Assembly: GCA_963765935.1 (NCBI GenBank)
Contig: CAVXXX010000001.1
Span: 806,001-870,000, forward strand
Direction: 5' to 3'
Source: JAMXLG01 sp963765935
GTDB taxonomy: Bacteria > Vulcanimicrobiota > Vulcanimicrobiia > Vulcanimicrobiales > Vulcanimicrobiaceae
Length of the DNA: 64,000 nucleotides
A program made the position numbers and the translations under genes. Shown here piece after piece: positions 52,776-61,419 of this stretch (position 1 is its first letter; each line of letters begins with the position of its first letter). A model generated the notes under the pieces. The model made no database searches, was not told the origin of the DNA, and worked only from the letters and a program-made list of their open reading frames with translations.

Positions 52776-53621
52776 ATGACTTACCCGGTGCTGGAGCGCC
52801 CACTCGATATTTCGTTCGCACAGCCGCAATTCGGCGGCGCGCAAGCCGAGTACATGGATCCGGTGGCCGGCGCGGCGCTGCATGCCGGCGACATGATCCG
52901 CAGCCAGTACAACCAGAATCCTTCGCAATTTCTGAACAACATGCCGACCCTTCAGAATACGTTCGGATCGATGTTCGGCTTCTTTCCTGGCGGAAACATG
53001 TTGCAGCAACTCTATCAAATGCTGCAGCAGATGTTCTTAAATCAAGGCTCCGGCGAGCAATACTTTCAAAACGCCAACGGAGGATCGGTCGGCGATCCCC
53101 ATCTCTCGTTTAACGGTCAAACCTGGGACAACATGGGAAGCCAGCCCGACCTTCTCCATTCCGATTCGCTCCCCGGCGGCTATCAACTCTCGACGCAGGC
53201 GACGCCGCCGAACGCGCACGGCGTAACGTACAATCAATCGGCGACGGTAACGACGAATAACGGCGGAACATCCGTTACGATGGATAAGGGCGGAAATGTG
53301 ACCGTTTCGCAATTCGGAAACGCGTTCGCGATGCAACCTGGTGAAAGTGTCGACCTCGGAAGCGGCGAGTTCGTTGCGCGCAACACCGATGGGTCGCTCC
53401 AAATTACGTGCAATAACGGCGGAGGCGGAAATATCATCACCACCATGACATCGAACGGAAGCGGCGTGAATGTCAATACCACCGCCAACAACGTTGATCT
53501 CGGCGGAGCACTCGTGAATGGTCCGAACGGACAATCTCCGCCACCGCAGAGAATTCCATTCAGCCACATCACGCGGCCGGAGCACTCGTACAACGACTAT
53601 CGGGGCTTGGACTTCGACTAA
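52776..53621 (+). CDS. DUF1521-like protein with GDPH autocleavage-type motif
   Basis: The 281-residue protein starts at ATG 52776 with GGAGG before it. Residues 1-95 form an Asn/Gln-rich lead with MFGFFPGGNMLQQLYQMLQQM. Then comes SVGDPHLSFNGQTWDNMGS (GDPH at 106-109), followed by Thr/Asn/Gly-rich strands to about 250. This resembles DUF1521, the metal-ion-inducible autocleavage domain of rhizobial NopE effectors, which cuts at the Asp-Pro bond of GDPH. No signal peptide is visible, so export would need a special route. No type III or VI genes are nearby. Confidence 0.6.
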   Translation: MTYPVLERPLDISFAQPQFGGAQAEYMDPVAGAALHAGDMIRSQYNQNPSQFLNNMPTLQNTFGSMFGFFPGGNMLQQLYQMLQQMFLNQGSGEQYFQNANGGSVGDPHLSFNGQTWDNMGSQPDLLHSDSLPGGYQLSTQATPPNAHGVTYNQSATVTTNNGGTSVTMDKGGNVTVSQFGNAFAMQPGESVDLGSGEFVARNTDGSLQITCNNGGGGNIITTMTSNGSGVNVNTTANNVDLGGALVNGPNGQSPPPQRIPFSHITRPEHSYNDYRGLDFD

Positions 53622-53660
53622 TCATCAGGAAAGCGACGAGCGGCAAGAGAACTCGCGAGC

Positions 53661-54113
53661 ATGGTGACGACAATCCGTCAAGCCGTGCTCGCCGATGTTG
53701 ACAACCTCGTTCCCCTCTTTGACGCGTACCGCAGCTTCTTCGCCGGCGAAAGTCCAACCGGCTCAAAAGAATTTCTTGCGGAACGGCTCACGAAGAACGA
53801 TGCGATCTTTTTCATGTCCTTCGAAGGCGACGCCGCCAGCGGTTTTCTGACGCTCTATCCGCTGTTCTCGTCCTGGTACGCTACGACCATTTGGTTCCTT
53901 AGCGATCTCTACGTCGCACCTGAATACCGAAATCAACGGCTGGGCCGCAAACTGGTCGCCGCAGCGCAAGATTTGGCAAAAGAGCGCGCGTCACGCAGCA
54001 TCATGGTTGAAATTCCGCACCGCGAACCGCATCTCATGCGATTCTATGAATCGCTCGGCTTCGAACGAGATAAAGACTTCAATCTGTATCGATGCTACAT
54101 GGCGGACCGCTAA
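53661..54113 (+). CDS. GNAT-family N-acetyltransferase
   Basis: A 150-residue acetyltransferase with the full GNAT fold: TTIRQAVLADVDNLVPLFDAYRSFF, GFLTLYPLFSSWYATTIWFLSDLYVAPEYRNQRLG (split strands), the acetyl-CoA loop RNQRLGRKLVAAAQ and the C-terminal FYESLGFERD. The closest group is the polyamine/aminoglycoside-type GNATs. Substrate unknown. It follows the DUF1521-like gene by 40 bases on the same strand; the two may be co-transcribed. Confidence 0.9.
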   Translation: MVTTIRQAVLADVDNLVPLFDAYRSFFAGESPTGSKEFLAERLTKNDAIFFMSFEGDAASGFLTLYPLFSSWYATTIWFLSDLYVAPEYRNQRLGRKLVAAAQDLAKERASRSIMVEIPHREPHLMRFYESLGFERDKDFNLYRCYMADR

Positions 54114-54120
54114 GGATTCC

Positions 54121-54258
54121 TCATGCGCAAGGCTTGACGGAATCGTCGTCCGTTGACCAGCGGAATTGCATCGTGCCTTTGCGTCTCCGTGTCAGCTTTT
54201 GTCGGATCGCGTTATAGAGACGCTCGAGCGCGTCGTTCATTGCATCTTGCCGGTTCAT
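54121..54258 (-). CDS. Possible small protein (45 aa)
   Basis: An open frame from ATG 54258 to TGA 54121 encodes an amphipathic helix (AMNDALERLYNAIRQKLTRRR), then KGTMQFRWSTDDDSVKPC. The amino-acid make-up is balanced, not that of a GC-rich shadow, and it fills the only gap between the acetyltransferase and the secreted protein. There is no clear ribosome site. It could instead be a decayed gene. Confidence 0.35.
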   Translation of the reverse strand: MNRQDAMNDALERLYNAIRQKLTRRRKGTMQFRWSTDDDSVKPCA

Positions 54259-54274
54259 GATTGCACTGCACGCA

Positions 54275-54667
54275 CTAAAACGTAATCGTCCTCACGGCTG
54301 CCGCGGCACACGCCGGCTGAACCATGCGAATCGGTAAATGCAGGGTCGTCGTTCCGCCGCCAGCGTCGCTCGATCGCGCGAAGGTGTAGAACGCCTTATA
54401 CGACGCACCGGAACGCAGCGGCGGAACGCCGATGGCATCGAGTCTCTGGCGATCGTGGTAGACGTCTACGAATTGCAGCGTATTACTTGCTTGCGAACTG
54501 TCCGTTCTGTTCGAAATCGTCATGGCAATGTGATAGTGATTGAGGTTACCGTCGTGTGAAACGTTATCGACAATCGCAGAAGTGACTGTCGGCGCGACGC
54601 ACGGTGAGGCGGCGAACGCCGGACTGGTTGCGGCAAGTAGGTAGAGTGCAGTAAAAATCAGCTTCAT
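54275..54667 (-). CDS. Secreted hypothetical protein
   Basis: A 130-residue protein with signal peptide LIFTALYLLAATSPAFAAS. The mature part is one beta-sandwich-like domain (TSAIVDNVSHDGNLNHYHIAM, TLQFVDVYHDRQRLDA, YKAFYTFARSSDAGGGTTTLHL) with two Cys, one near each end (SPCVAPT and PACAAA), which could be bridged. It resembles the CARDB/transglutaminase-fold adhesion modules, but I cannot assign it. It follows secA's minus-strand neighbourhood at 54716 by 48 bases. Confidence 0.72.
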   Translation of the reverse strand: MKLIFTALYLLAATSPAFAASPCVAPTVTSAIVDNVSHDGNLNHYHIAMTISNRTDSSQASNTLQFVDVYHDRQRLDAIGVPPLRSGASYKAFYTFARSSDAGGGTTTLHLPIRMVQPACAAAAVRTITF

Positions 54668-54715
54668 CTTACGCTTCTACCCTCGACAGGCGGCCGTCGT
54701 TCCTACAAGGGGGCG

Positions 54716-57367
54716 CTACGCGTTTGCGGCTCCGTGGCACTTCTTGTATTTCTTGCCGCTTCCGCACGGACACAGATCGTTGCGTCCCACTTTTTCCGCG
54801 TGACGTACCGGTTTGGCCGGTTCGCCGTCGCCGAGGTTCGTGTGCAGCTGCTGCGGACGGCGGTTTACGCCGGGCATCGGTCCGAGTAGTTGTTCCGCTT
54901 CGTGCGGCGACAATCGGCCTTCCGGTGCAACTTGCGGAACCATGGCGCCCGCCGGAATTGGCTCGAATTGCGGCATCTGCGCTTGCTGTTGCTGCTGCAA
55001 CTGGTCCGGCGGCGGTCCGTGCTCGATCACCACGCGGAACACGCCTTTGACGGCTTCGTCCGCGATGTTGTTCTTGAGCGACTCGAAGATTTCGTACGCT
55101 TCTTTTTCGTACTCGACGCGCGGGTCTTTTTGACCGTATCCGCGCAAACCAATGCCGGTCTTGAGATGATCCATCACATAAAGATGGTCGACCCACTGAC
55201 GGTCGATAATCGGCAGCAGCAGATAGCGTTGTTCGACGACGCGCAGAATCTCCGACGTGACCTCGGCTTCTTTCGCTTCGTATGCCGCGACGGCGTTCTC
55301 TTTAAGAATCCGGCGAATCTCTTCGCGATCTTTTCCGCGCAGATCATCGGCGCTGAGCTGCTGTTTAATCGGCCACACTTGATCGAGCATCGCGAGCATC
55401 TCTTCGTAGTCCCATTCGCTCGCATGCGCATTCTCGGGCGCGTTGTTGTCGACCGCCTCGTCGACCTTCGCCTCGAGCGACTGCAGAATGAACGTGCGCG
55501 AATCGAAGTTGCCTTCGAGAATAGCGCGACGGTCCGCATAGATGATTTCGCGCTGCTTGTTCATTACGTCGTCGTACTCGAGGACGTGTTTGCGGATCTC
55601 GTAATTGTGGTTTTCGACCTTGCTTTGCGCGCGTTCGATCGATTTGGTTACCAGCCCCGATTCAATCGGTTGCTCGTCCGTGAATCCCACGCGATCCATA
55701 ATGTTCGACATGCGATCGCCGCCGAAAAGACGCATCACTTCATCTTCGAGCGAAACGTAGAACCGCGTCGAACCCGGATCGCCTTGACGGCCGGAACGGC
55801 CGCGCAATTGATTATCGATACGCCGCGACTCGTGGCGTTCCGTACCGATGATGTGCAAGCCGCCCTTTTTCGCGACGCCATCACCGAGTTTGATGTCGGT
55901 ACCGCGGCCGGCCATATTGGTCGCGATCGTAACTTGCCCGTCTTGACCCGCATCTTTGACGATCTCGGCTTCCTGTTCGTGATACTTCGCGTTGAGCACA
56001 TTGCACTCGACGCCCTTACGGCGTAGCATCGCGGCGAGCAGTTCGCTCTTCTCGATCGAGCGCGTGCCGACAAGAACCGGCCGGCCTTTGCCGTGTTCCT
56101 CGATGATTTCGTTGACGACGGCGTCGAACTTCGCTTTCTCGGACTTATAGACAATGTCGGTGTTGTCTTTGCGCGCCATCGGACGGTTTGTCGGAACGAC
56201 GACGACGTCGAGACCGTAAATGTCGCGGAATTCACGCTCTTCGGTCTTGGCGGTACCCGTCATGCCGGCGAGATGATCGTAGAGACGGAACAGATTCTGG
56301 AACGTGATTGTCGCGAGCGTTTGGTCCTCGCCGCGAACATTGATGCCTTCCTTCGCTTCAATCGCCTGATGGATGCCGTCGGAATACCGGCGACCGTGCA
56401 TCAAACGGCCGGTGAACTCATCGACGATGATGACTTCGCCGTCCTTGACGATGTACTGCTGATCTTTATGGAAGAGATTCCAGGCTTTCAGCGCCGCGTT
56501 CAACTGGTGCGCGAGTTCGATGTTGCGCTGATCGTAGAGGTTCGTAACGCCGAGCATCTTCTCGACCTTGGCGACGCCCGCTTCGGTGATCGGAACGGCA
56601 TGCGCCTTTTGATCGACGGTGTAATCTTCTTCTTTTTTTAGGCGGGGAATGATCTGCGCGAATTTTTCATAGAGTTCCGTCGACTCTTGGGACGGACCGC
56701 TAATAATCAGCGGTGTGCGCGCTTCGTCGACCAGAATCGAATCGACTTCGTCGACCAGCGCGAAATAGAGCTCGCGCTGCACGAGATCTTCCATCTGCCA
56801 CGCCATATTGTCGCGCAGATAGTCGAAGCCGACTTCATTGTTCGTAACGTAGGTGACGTCACACGCGTACTGCGCGCGCCGTTCGGGCGGTGTGAGCCCG
56901 TGTTGAATGACGCCGACGGTTAAACCCAAGAATTGATAGAGCGGGCCCATCCACTCCGCGTCACGGCGTGCTAGGTAGTCGTTGACGGTAACGACGTGAA
57001 CGCCGCGTCCTTCGAGCGCGCGGGCATAAACCGGGAGCGTCGCGACAAGCGTCTTACCTTCGCCGGTCTTCATCTCGGCGATGCGGCCTTCGTAAAGGAC
57101 CTGGCCACCCATGATTTGGACGTCGAAGTGGCGCATGCGGAGCACACGCTTGCCCGCCTCGCGAACGACCGCAAACGCTTCGGGCAGCAGGTCGTCGAGG
57201 AGCTCGCCCGCGGCTAAGCGTCCGCGGAACTCCTCGGTTTTTGCGCGCAGCTCTTCATCGGAGAGCGTTTCGATCTGCGACTCGAGCGCGTTGACTCGTT
57301 CGGCGGTTCGACGCAGCCTGGTAATTTCGCGCTCGTTGCCGTCAAAGAGCGCCTTGAGGAATGCCAT
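54716..57367 (-). CDS. secA: Preprotein translocase ATPase SecA
   Basis: The 883-residue motor that drives unfolded proteins through SecYEG. DEAD motifs: MKTGEGKTLVATLP (Walker A), LVDEVDSILVDEARTPLIISG (Walker B), MAGRGTDIKLG and the second RecA domain QLRGRSGRQGDPG. The C-terminal linker is Gln/Pro-rich and ends in the zinc-binding SEC-C tail RNDLCPCGSGKKYKKCHG, intact with Cys-x-Cys-x8-Cys-His. The length is normal. It supports the many signal-peptide proteins in this window. Confidence 0.97.
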   Translation of the reverse strand: MAFLKALFDGNEREITRLRRTAERVNALESQIETLSDEELRAKTEEFRGRLAAGELLDDLLPEAFAVVREAGKRVLRMRHFDVQIMGGQVLYEGRIAEMKTGEGKTLVATLPVYARALEGRGVHVVTVNDYLARRDAEWMGPLYQFLGLTVGVIQHGLTPPERRAQYACDVTYVTNNEVGFDYLRDNMAWQMEDLVQRELYFALVDEVDSILVDEARTPLIISGPSQESTELYEKFAQIIPRLKKEEDYTVDQKAHAVPITEAGVAKVEKMLGVTNLYDQRNIELAHQLNAALKAWNLFHKDQQYIVKDGEVIIVDEFTGRLMHGRRYSDGIHQAIEAKEGINVRGEDQTLATITFQNLFRLYDHLAGMTGTAKTEEREFRDIYGLDVVVVPTNRPMARKDNTDIVYKSEKAKFDAVVNEIIEEHGKGRPVLVGTRSIEKSELLAAMLRRKGVECNVLNAKYHEQEAEIVKDAGQDGQVTIATNMAGRGTDIKLGDGVAKKGGLHIIGTERHESRRIDNQLRGRSGRQGDPGSTRFYVSLEDEVMRLFGGDRMSNIMDRVGFTDEQPIESGLVTKSIERAQSKVENHNYEIRKHVLEYDDVMNKQREIIYADRRAILEGNFDSRTFILQSLEAKVDEAVDNNAPENAHASEWDYEEMLAMLDQVWPIKQQLSADDLRGKDREEIRRILKENAVAAYEAKEAEVTSEILRVVEQRYLLLPIIDRQWVDHLYVMDHLKTGIGLRGYGQKDPRVEYEKEAYEIFESLKNNIADEAVKGVFRVVIEHGPPPDQLQQQQQAQMPQFEPIPAGAMVPQVAPEGRLSPHEAEQLLGPMPGVNRRPQQLHTNLGDGEPAKPVRHAEKVGRNDLCPCGSGKKYKKCHGAANA

Positions 57368-57423
57368 ACGGGTAAGTAACGTTCTCCGAGTTCAGGTGTT
57401 TCTTTGGAAGTTCTGATTCGATC

Positions 57424-59880
57424 TCATTCGCCGAGGAGCGGCAGTGAGACGATGAAGGTTGACCCTTCATTCTCTTTCGACCGCACTGAAATCGTACCAC
57501 GATGGACCTCGACGATTTTACGCGCCACATAGAGCCCGATGCCGGATCCCGTGATGCCTTTATCACGGGCGTTGCTCGCGCGGCCAAACCGCGTGAACAG
57601 TACGTCCTGTTCGGCCTCCGGGATGCCGATGCCGCGGTCGCTCACCTCGATGATGCCGCGGTCCCCATCTTTATACACATGCACTACGACCTGATCGCCG
57701 GAGTACTTCAGTGCGTTGGAGACGAGGTTGTCCATGACGTGCCGGAATCGGTGGGGATCGAGGTCCACCGGAATTGGATCGGGCGCGACGGCTACTTCCA
57801 ACCGCGGATTGTTCGGTGCGGTTGCATTGCAGCAGTCGGCGACGAAGGCCCCGAGATCGACGATCGTACGGGCAAGCGAGAAGCCTTCCGCCTGAGTCTG
57901 CGCAAGAACGAGCGCATCCTCAGAAAGCCGAACGAGGCGTTTGGTTTGAGAGAAAACCGTCTCTATTTCTTCGTGGTACTCGCCGGTCGACTCCAATAAT
58001 AACTCGCAATAGCCCAGAATGACCGTGAGCGGTCCTTTGAAATCGTGCGCCAGCATCGCGAGCAGATCGTCTTTGAACGAACTGGACTCTTGCAATGCTC
58101 TGTTCGCAATGCTCATTGCTTCGTAGAGTTCGAGGTTGCGCAAGGCGAGTGAGAGGAGTGCGCCGAGCTCTTGCATCATCCGCAGCTCGTCACGGTTGAA
58201 CCGTTCGCCGCCGCTGCGTCCGACGAGCAGAAATGCGTCGATTGCTTCGCCGCTTCCGGCGGCCGTCTGCGTGAGCGGAATCACCACGTAGCCCGGGCCG
58301 TCGATCAAACGCTGAACGCGGCGTTCGTCGCGCACCAGCGTCGCAAGGCGCTCGGCGCGATGCACGAGATCGATGCCGCTGGCTTCGATCGTTTCTTCGA
58401 TGCCGTCACCATATGCACCGACGATGGCGTAACGTTCGCCGTTCCAGCGCAACACGCAGGCGCGTTCGGCGTGGACGAGCGCGCCCGCAAGGCGCGACAT
58501 AACGTCGGCAAGCGACCCGATCGCCGTGTGACTGAGAATCGTGCGTGCGGCTTCCGCGAGCATTTCGCGCTCTTGCGCCCGGCGCAACTCGCGTTCGTAC
58601 GCATGCGCGTTTGCAAGCGCAATTTCCAAGTGCGAACCGAGCGTGCGGAAAAACGTTGCGCGTTCTTCCGGCGGCCAATCGAGACCGCCGTCGGCGCCAC
58701 GAACGATGAAACATCCCCACAGCGCGCCTTCGAGACGAATTGGAATAATGACGCCGTCGCGCCCATCGAAGAGCGCATCGCGCGCAATGCGCGGCAAGAG
58801 CGATGCATCGGAGGGCTCATCGACGACGAGAAACGGCTCGAGGATGCCGCGGTCCATCGTCACCGCCGGTTCGAAGCCGCGGGGTTCGCGTATGCGCATG
58901 GCACGGCGCACGAGCGCGTCGCCTTCAAGTGCGTACGCTGCGCAGTCGAGCGGCAATTCATGCGATACCGTAACGACGAACACCAGCGACACTTCATCGA
59001 CGTACTGCGTGTCTCGCAGAATGCGAACGACACGTTCGAGCGATTCCGCTTGCGTGCGGCGCGCTCGCTCACGCTCGTAAAGACGCGCGTTTGAGAGCGC
59101 CAGTCCCACATGAAAGGCGAGCGAACGCAGCGCGGCGATATCGGCATCGTCGAATCCGCTCGTGCGATCGAACGAAAGCATGAGCGCATCTTCGACCCGT
59201 CCGTCGACGACGAAAGGAAGCGCCATCGCGCTACGTGCGGTGCTGCCGTAGATATCGGAGCCCTCAACCTCATCACGCCGAACGGTGAGGCCGCCGAAGA
59301 CTTTGCGAAGGTCGGCATCGAGGGGAACGGCACGTTTGGGAGCGCCGGTTGTTACGCCTCGCGCTGCAGCAGCGACGACGACCGCATGTTCGCCGTCCGC
59401 CATCCGTTCGTAGACGAAACAGCGGTCGGCGGAGAATGCCGCGCGCACGCCTTCAACGATGCCGAAGAGGACGTCGCGCCGATCCAGCGACTTATGGAGC
59501 CGTTCGTTGACCATCGCGAGGAGTTGACTGTCGCGCGATTGACGACGTGCGGCAACGAGCGCACGTTCCGTATCGAGCATACGTGTCGCGACATCACAGA
59601 ACGCGGAGAGATCGCGTCGCTCTTCTTCGTCGGGTTCGCCATCGAGTAATAGCGCGACGACGCCGAGCGTTCTGCCGCCGGTAACGAGCGGAGCGAATAA
59701 CAAATCGCGTTCGCCGATCGACGTGCTGACACCAACGAACGAGCGTTGCTGATCGCGCGCTACGTACGAGAGGCTTCCCTCACCGAAGCGCGCGAGCGCA
59801 TGCAGAAACAGCCGGCGCAACTCCGCGGTTCCGTCGCGAAGCGCGAATCCCGCAGAGCCCTCGGGCTCGGTGACGGTCAC
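57424..59880 (-). CDS. Multi-GAF sensor histidine kinase
   Basis: An 818-residue kinase by its first canonical start, GTG 59880. It has several GAF domains (one starting at the N terminus, then about 115-275, 290-445 and 460-590), the phospho-acceptor region MLAHDFKGPLTVILG and a HATPase domain with DNLVSNALKYSGD (N box), DRGIGIPE and GSGIGLYVARKIVEVH. There is no membrane helix, so it senses cytoplasmic signals. The reading frame stays open upstream to a TAG at 60052 and encodes the first half of the first GAF (RLSALANLADASTPQAKASA), yet contains no ATG, GTG or TTG. The true start is therefore unresolved (see findings). The cognate regulator is not adjacent. Confidence 0.9.
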   Translation of the reverse strand: MTVTEPEGSAGFALRDGTAELRRLFLHALARFGEGSLSYVARDQQRSFVGVSTSIGERDLLFAPLVTGGRTLGVVALLLDGEPDEEERRDLSAFCDVATRMLDTERALVAARRQSRDSQLLAMVNERLHKSLDRRDVLFGIVEGVRAAFSADRCFVYERMADGEHAVVVAAAARGVTTGAPKRAVPLDADLRKVFGGLTVRRDEVEGSDIYGSTARSAMALPFVVDGRVEDALMLSFDRTSGFDDADIAALRSLAFHVGLALSNARLYERERARRTQAESLERVVRILRDTQYVDEVSLVFVVTVSHELPLDCAAYALEGDALVRRAMRIREPRGFEPAVTMDRGILEPFLVVDEPSDASLLPRIARDALFDGRDGVIIPIRLEGALWGCFIVRGADGGLDWPPEERATFFRTLGSHLEIALANAHAYERELRRAQEREMLAEAARTILSHTAIGSLADVMSRLAGALVHAERACVLRWNGERYAIVGAYGDGIEETIEASGIDLVHRAERLATLVRDERRVQRLIDGPGYVVIPLTQTAAGSGEAIDAFLLVGRSGGERFNRDELRMMQELGALLSLALRNLELYEAMSIANRALQESSSFKDDLLAMLAHDFKGPLTVILGYCELLLESTGEYHEEIETVFSQTKRLVRLSEDALVLAQTQAEGFSLARTIVDLGAFVADCCNATAPNNPRLEVAVAPDPIPVDLDPHRFRHVMDNLVSNALKYSGDQVVVHVYKDGDRGIIEVSDRGIGIPEAEQDVLFTRFGRASNARDKGITGSGIGLYVARKIVEVHRGTISVRSKENEGSTFIVSLPLLGE

Positions 59881-60043
59881 GACCGCGTCGTCGATAAAGA
59901 GCAGTGCGGTCGCCGTCGCGCGCGAAACACACGCGAGCGCTCCGCGCGCGACCGCCGACGCCTTTGCTTGCGGCGTCGACGCGTCGGCGAGATTCGCCAG
60001 CGCGCTTAGGCGGTCGACGTGCGTTCGAACGGTTCTTCCTCGC

Positions 60044-61186
60044 TTACGGCGCTAGGCCGAGGCCGATCACGGTACCCGGTGACGTGAACGAAGTAGCAGG
60101 GGCCACGTTTCCGGTCGCGCCCGCAGCGAAGACGTAGATCACGCCTGCGCCGGACGAGGTCGAATCCGCGACGTAGATTTTTCCGGAGCTATCCACCTTA
60201 ACATCGGTCGGCGCGAACAGCTTTGTAGCGCTTCCGGAGATCGTGGCCGGCGTCGTCGCTCCCTTGGCGAATTTCAGGATCGCGGCGCACCCGCAGGTCG
60301 GCGACTTCTGATCGCTGACGTAGATGTTACCGCTACCATCCAGCGCGATTCCAGTCGGCTGACCGATGCCCGACGTGAGGGAGCGAACCGGCGCAATATT
60401 CACGGGCGTAGCCGTCGGCGAAGGCGTGGGGGATGGAGTCGATGTCGCGCCCGACGCGGTCGCGGTGGGTGATGCCGTGGGCGACGCCGTTGCTGATGCA
60501 GTTGCCGTCGGCGAGGGCGTGGGCGACGGCGTCGGCAGGCTGAACACCTCTACGGAAGCGCCTTGCAAGTTCGTGACGTAAACGTTCTTGTTCGAATCGA
60601 CGGCGACGCCGCTCGGCACGTTCAACCCGGTGTTCGGTCCCGCAATCGTCTCGATCGGCGCTCCCAAAATCGATGCGGTGAAGAGCTGCAGTTGACTCGA
60701 AAACGCGAGCGGTTGCGTAGGATCGACGACGGCTGCGACGAGCACGTCAACGGCCGTTGTCGCGCTTGAACTCGTGGTCGTCGTGTAATCTGCGAGTCCG
60801 CGCGGATGCGCCGAGCCGAAGCTGTAGCCGTTAAACGGAAGAACGTTCCCGGTCGCCTGCGCTTTGATTTCAACGAGGCCGCCGACTTTCAGACTCGGCT
60901 GCCAATTGGTCGTGAAAATATCAGCCATCGAATCAAAGGTCAGATACTGCGGGCCGTTGAGGCCGGATGTCGTGCCGCCGGTCGAGATTTGATACGATGG
61001 GCCGCCGCCGGTTGGGCTCGTATAAATGCTGATGCCGTTCTGCGTCGAGTTTGTCGCGTACAAACTCTGCGGCGCGAACGACGGACCGACGGAAATGGTT
61101 TGATTGGTACCGCCGGATGCACACCCCGCGATCGTAATCGCGGTGGCGGCAAGTCCCGCAAGACCAACGGCAAGCCTACGCAGCAT
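60044..61186 (-). CDS. Lipoprotein with NHL/YVTN-like repeats and P/T/S linker
   Basis: A 380-residue lipoprotein starting at ATG 61186 with TTAGGAG before it. The lipobox ITIAGC (Cys about 22) puts it on a membrane surface. Beta-propeller strands recur (LYATNSTQNGISIYTSP, VPSGVAVDSNKNVYVTNLQG, QPTGIALDGSGNIYVSDQ, APTDVKVDSSGKIYVAD). They are broken by a 45-residue linker of T-P-S-P-T and A-T-A-S repeats (about 225-270), with DNA near-repeats at 60410-60545. A CGC motif could be disulfide-linked. A binding role at the cell surface is likely; a ligand is not readable. Confidence 0.82.
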   Translation of the reverse strand: MLRRLAVGLAGLAATAITIAGCASGGTNQTISVGPSFAPQSLYATNSTQNGISIYTSPTGGGPSYQISTGGTTSGLNGPQYLTFDSMADIFTTNWQPSLKVGGLVEIKAQATGNVLPFNGYSFGSAHPRGLADYTTTTSSSATTAVDVLVAAVVDPTQPLAFSSQLQLFTASILGAPIETIAGPNTGLNVPSGVAVDSNKNVYVTNLQGASVEVFSLPTPSPTPSPTATASATASPTASPTATASGATSTPSPTPSPTATPVNIAPVRSLTSGIGQPTGIALDGSGNIYVSDQKSPTCGCAAILKFAKGATTPATISGSATKLFAPTDVKVDSSGKIYVADSTSSGAGVIYVFAAGATGNVAPATSFTSPGTVIGLGLAP

Positions 61187-61194
61187 GTTTTCTC

Positions 61195-61407
61195 CTAAGA
61201 TGAGGAAAGCAGTCCCAGGTTGGATAGGTGCGCCGCAATTCCTGGAGCAACCAGGCCGACGTGCACGGCACGGTGCGATCCGCGCCACAGTTCGAATGCG
61301 ACAAAAGCAACGATTGCAACGATCACAATCGTGACGATCCAACGAATCGCGAGCCGCCGGTGATACGCCGGCTTGCTTGATTCGGTGTCGATGATCTGTC
61401 GAGGCAC
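61195..61407 (-). CDS. Small single-pass membrane protein (70 aa)
   Basis: A 70-residue protein starting at GTG 61407; AGGAGGGG eight bases before it is a near-perfect ribosome site. One membrane helix (IRWIVTIVIVAIVAFVAFELW, about 22-42) is flanked by basic residues inside and a short outer tail (HVGLVAPGIAAHLSNLGLL). It lies between a polysaccharide deacetylase gene and a lipoprotein gene on the same strand, with gaps of 12 and 8 bases, so it looks like an operon member, perhaps a partner of one of them. Confidence 0.68.
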   Translation of the reverse strand: MPRQIIDTESSKPAYHRRLAIRWIVTIVIVAIVAFVAFELWRGSHRAVHVGLVAPGIAAHLSNLGLLSSS

Positions 61408-61419
61408 AGGAATCCCCTC

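Noticed and set aside
54890..56026. A 378-codon plus-strand frame within secA
   Set aside because: Exact antisense of the SecA coding region; the open frame follows from codon bias.
60410..60545. CRISPR or satellite repeat
   Set aside because: The tract is in frame and encodes a P/T/S linker of a lipoprotein.
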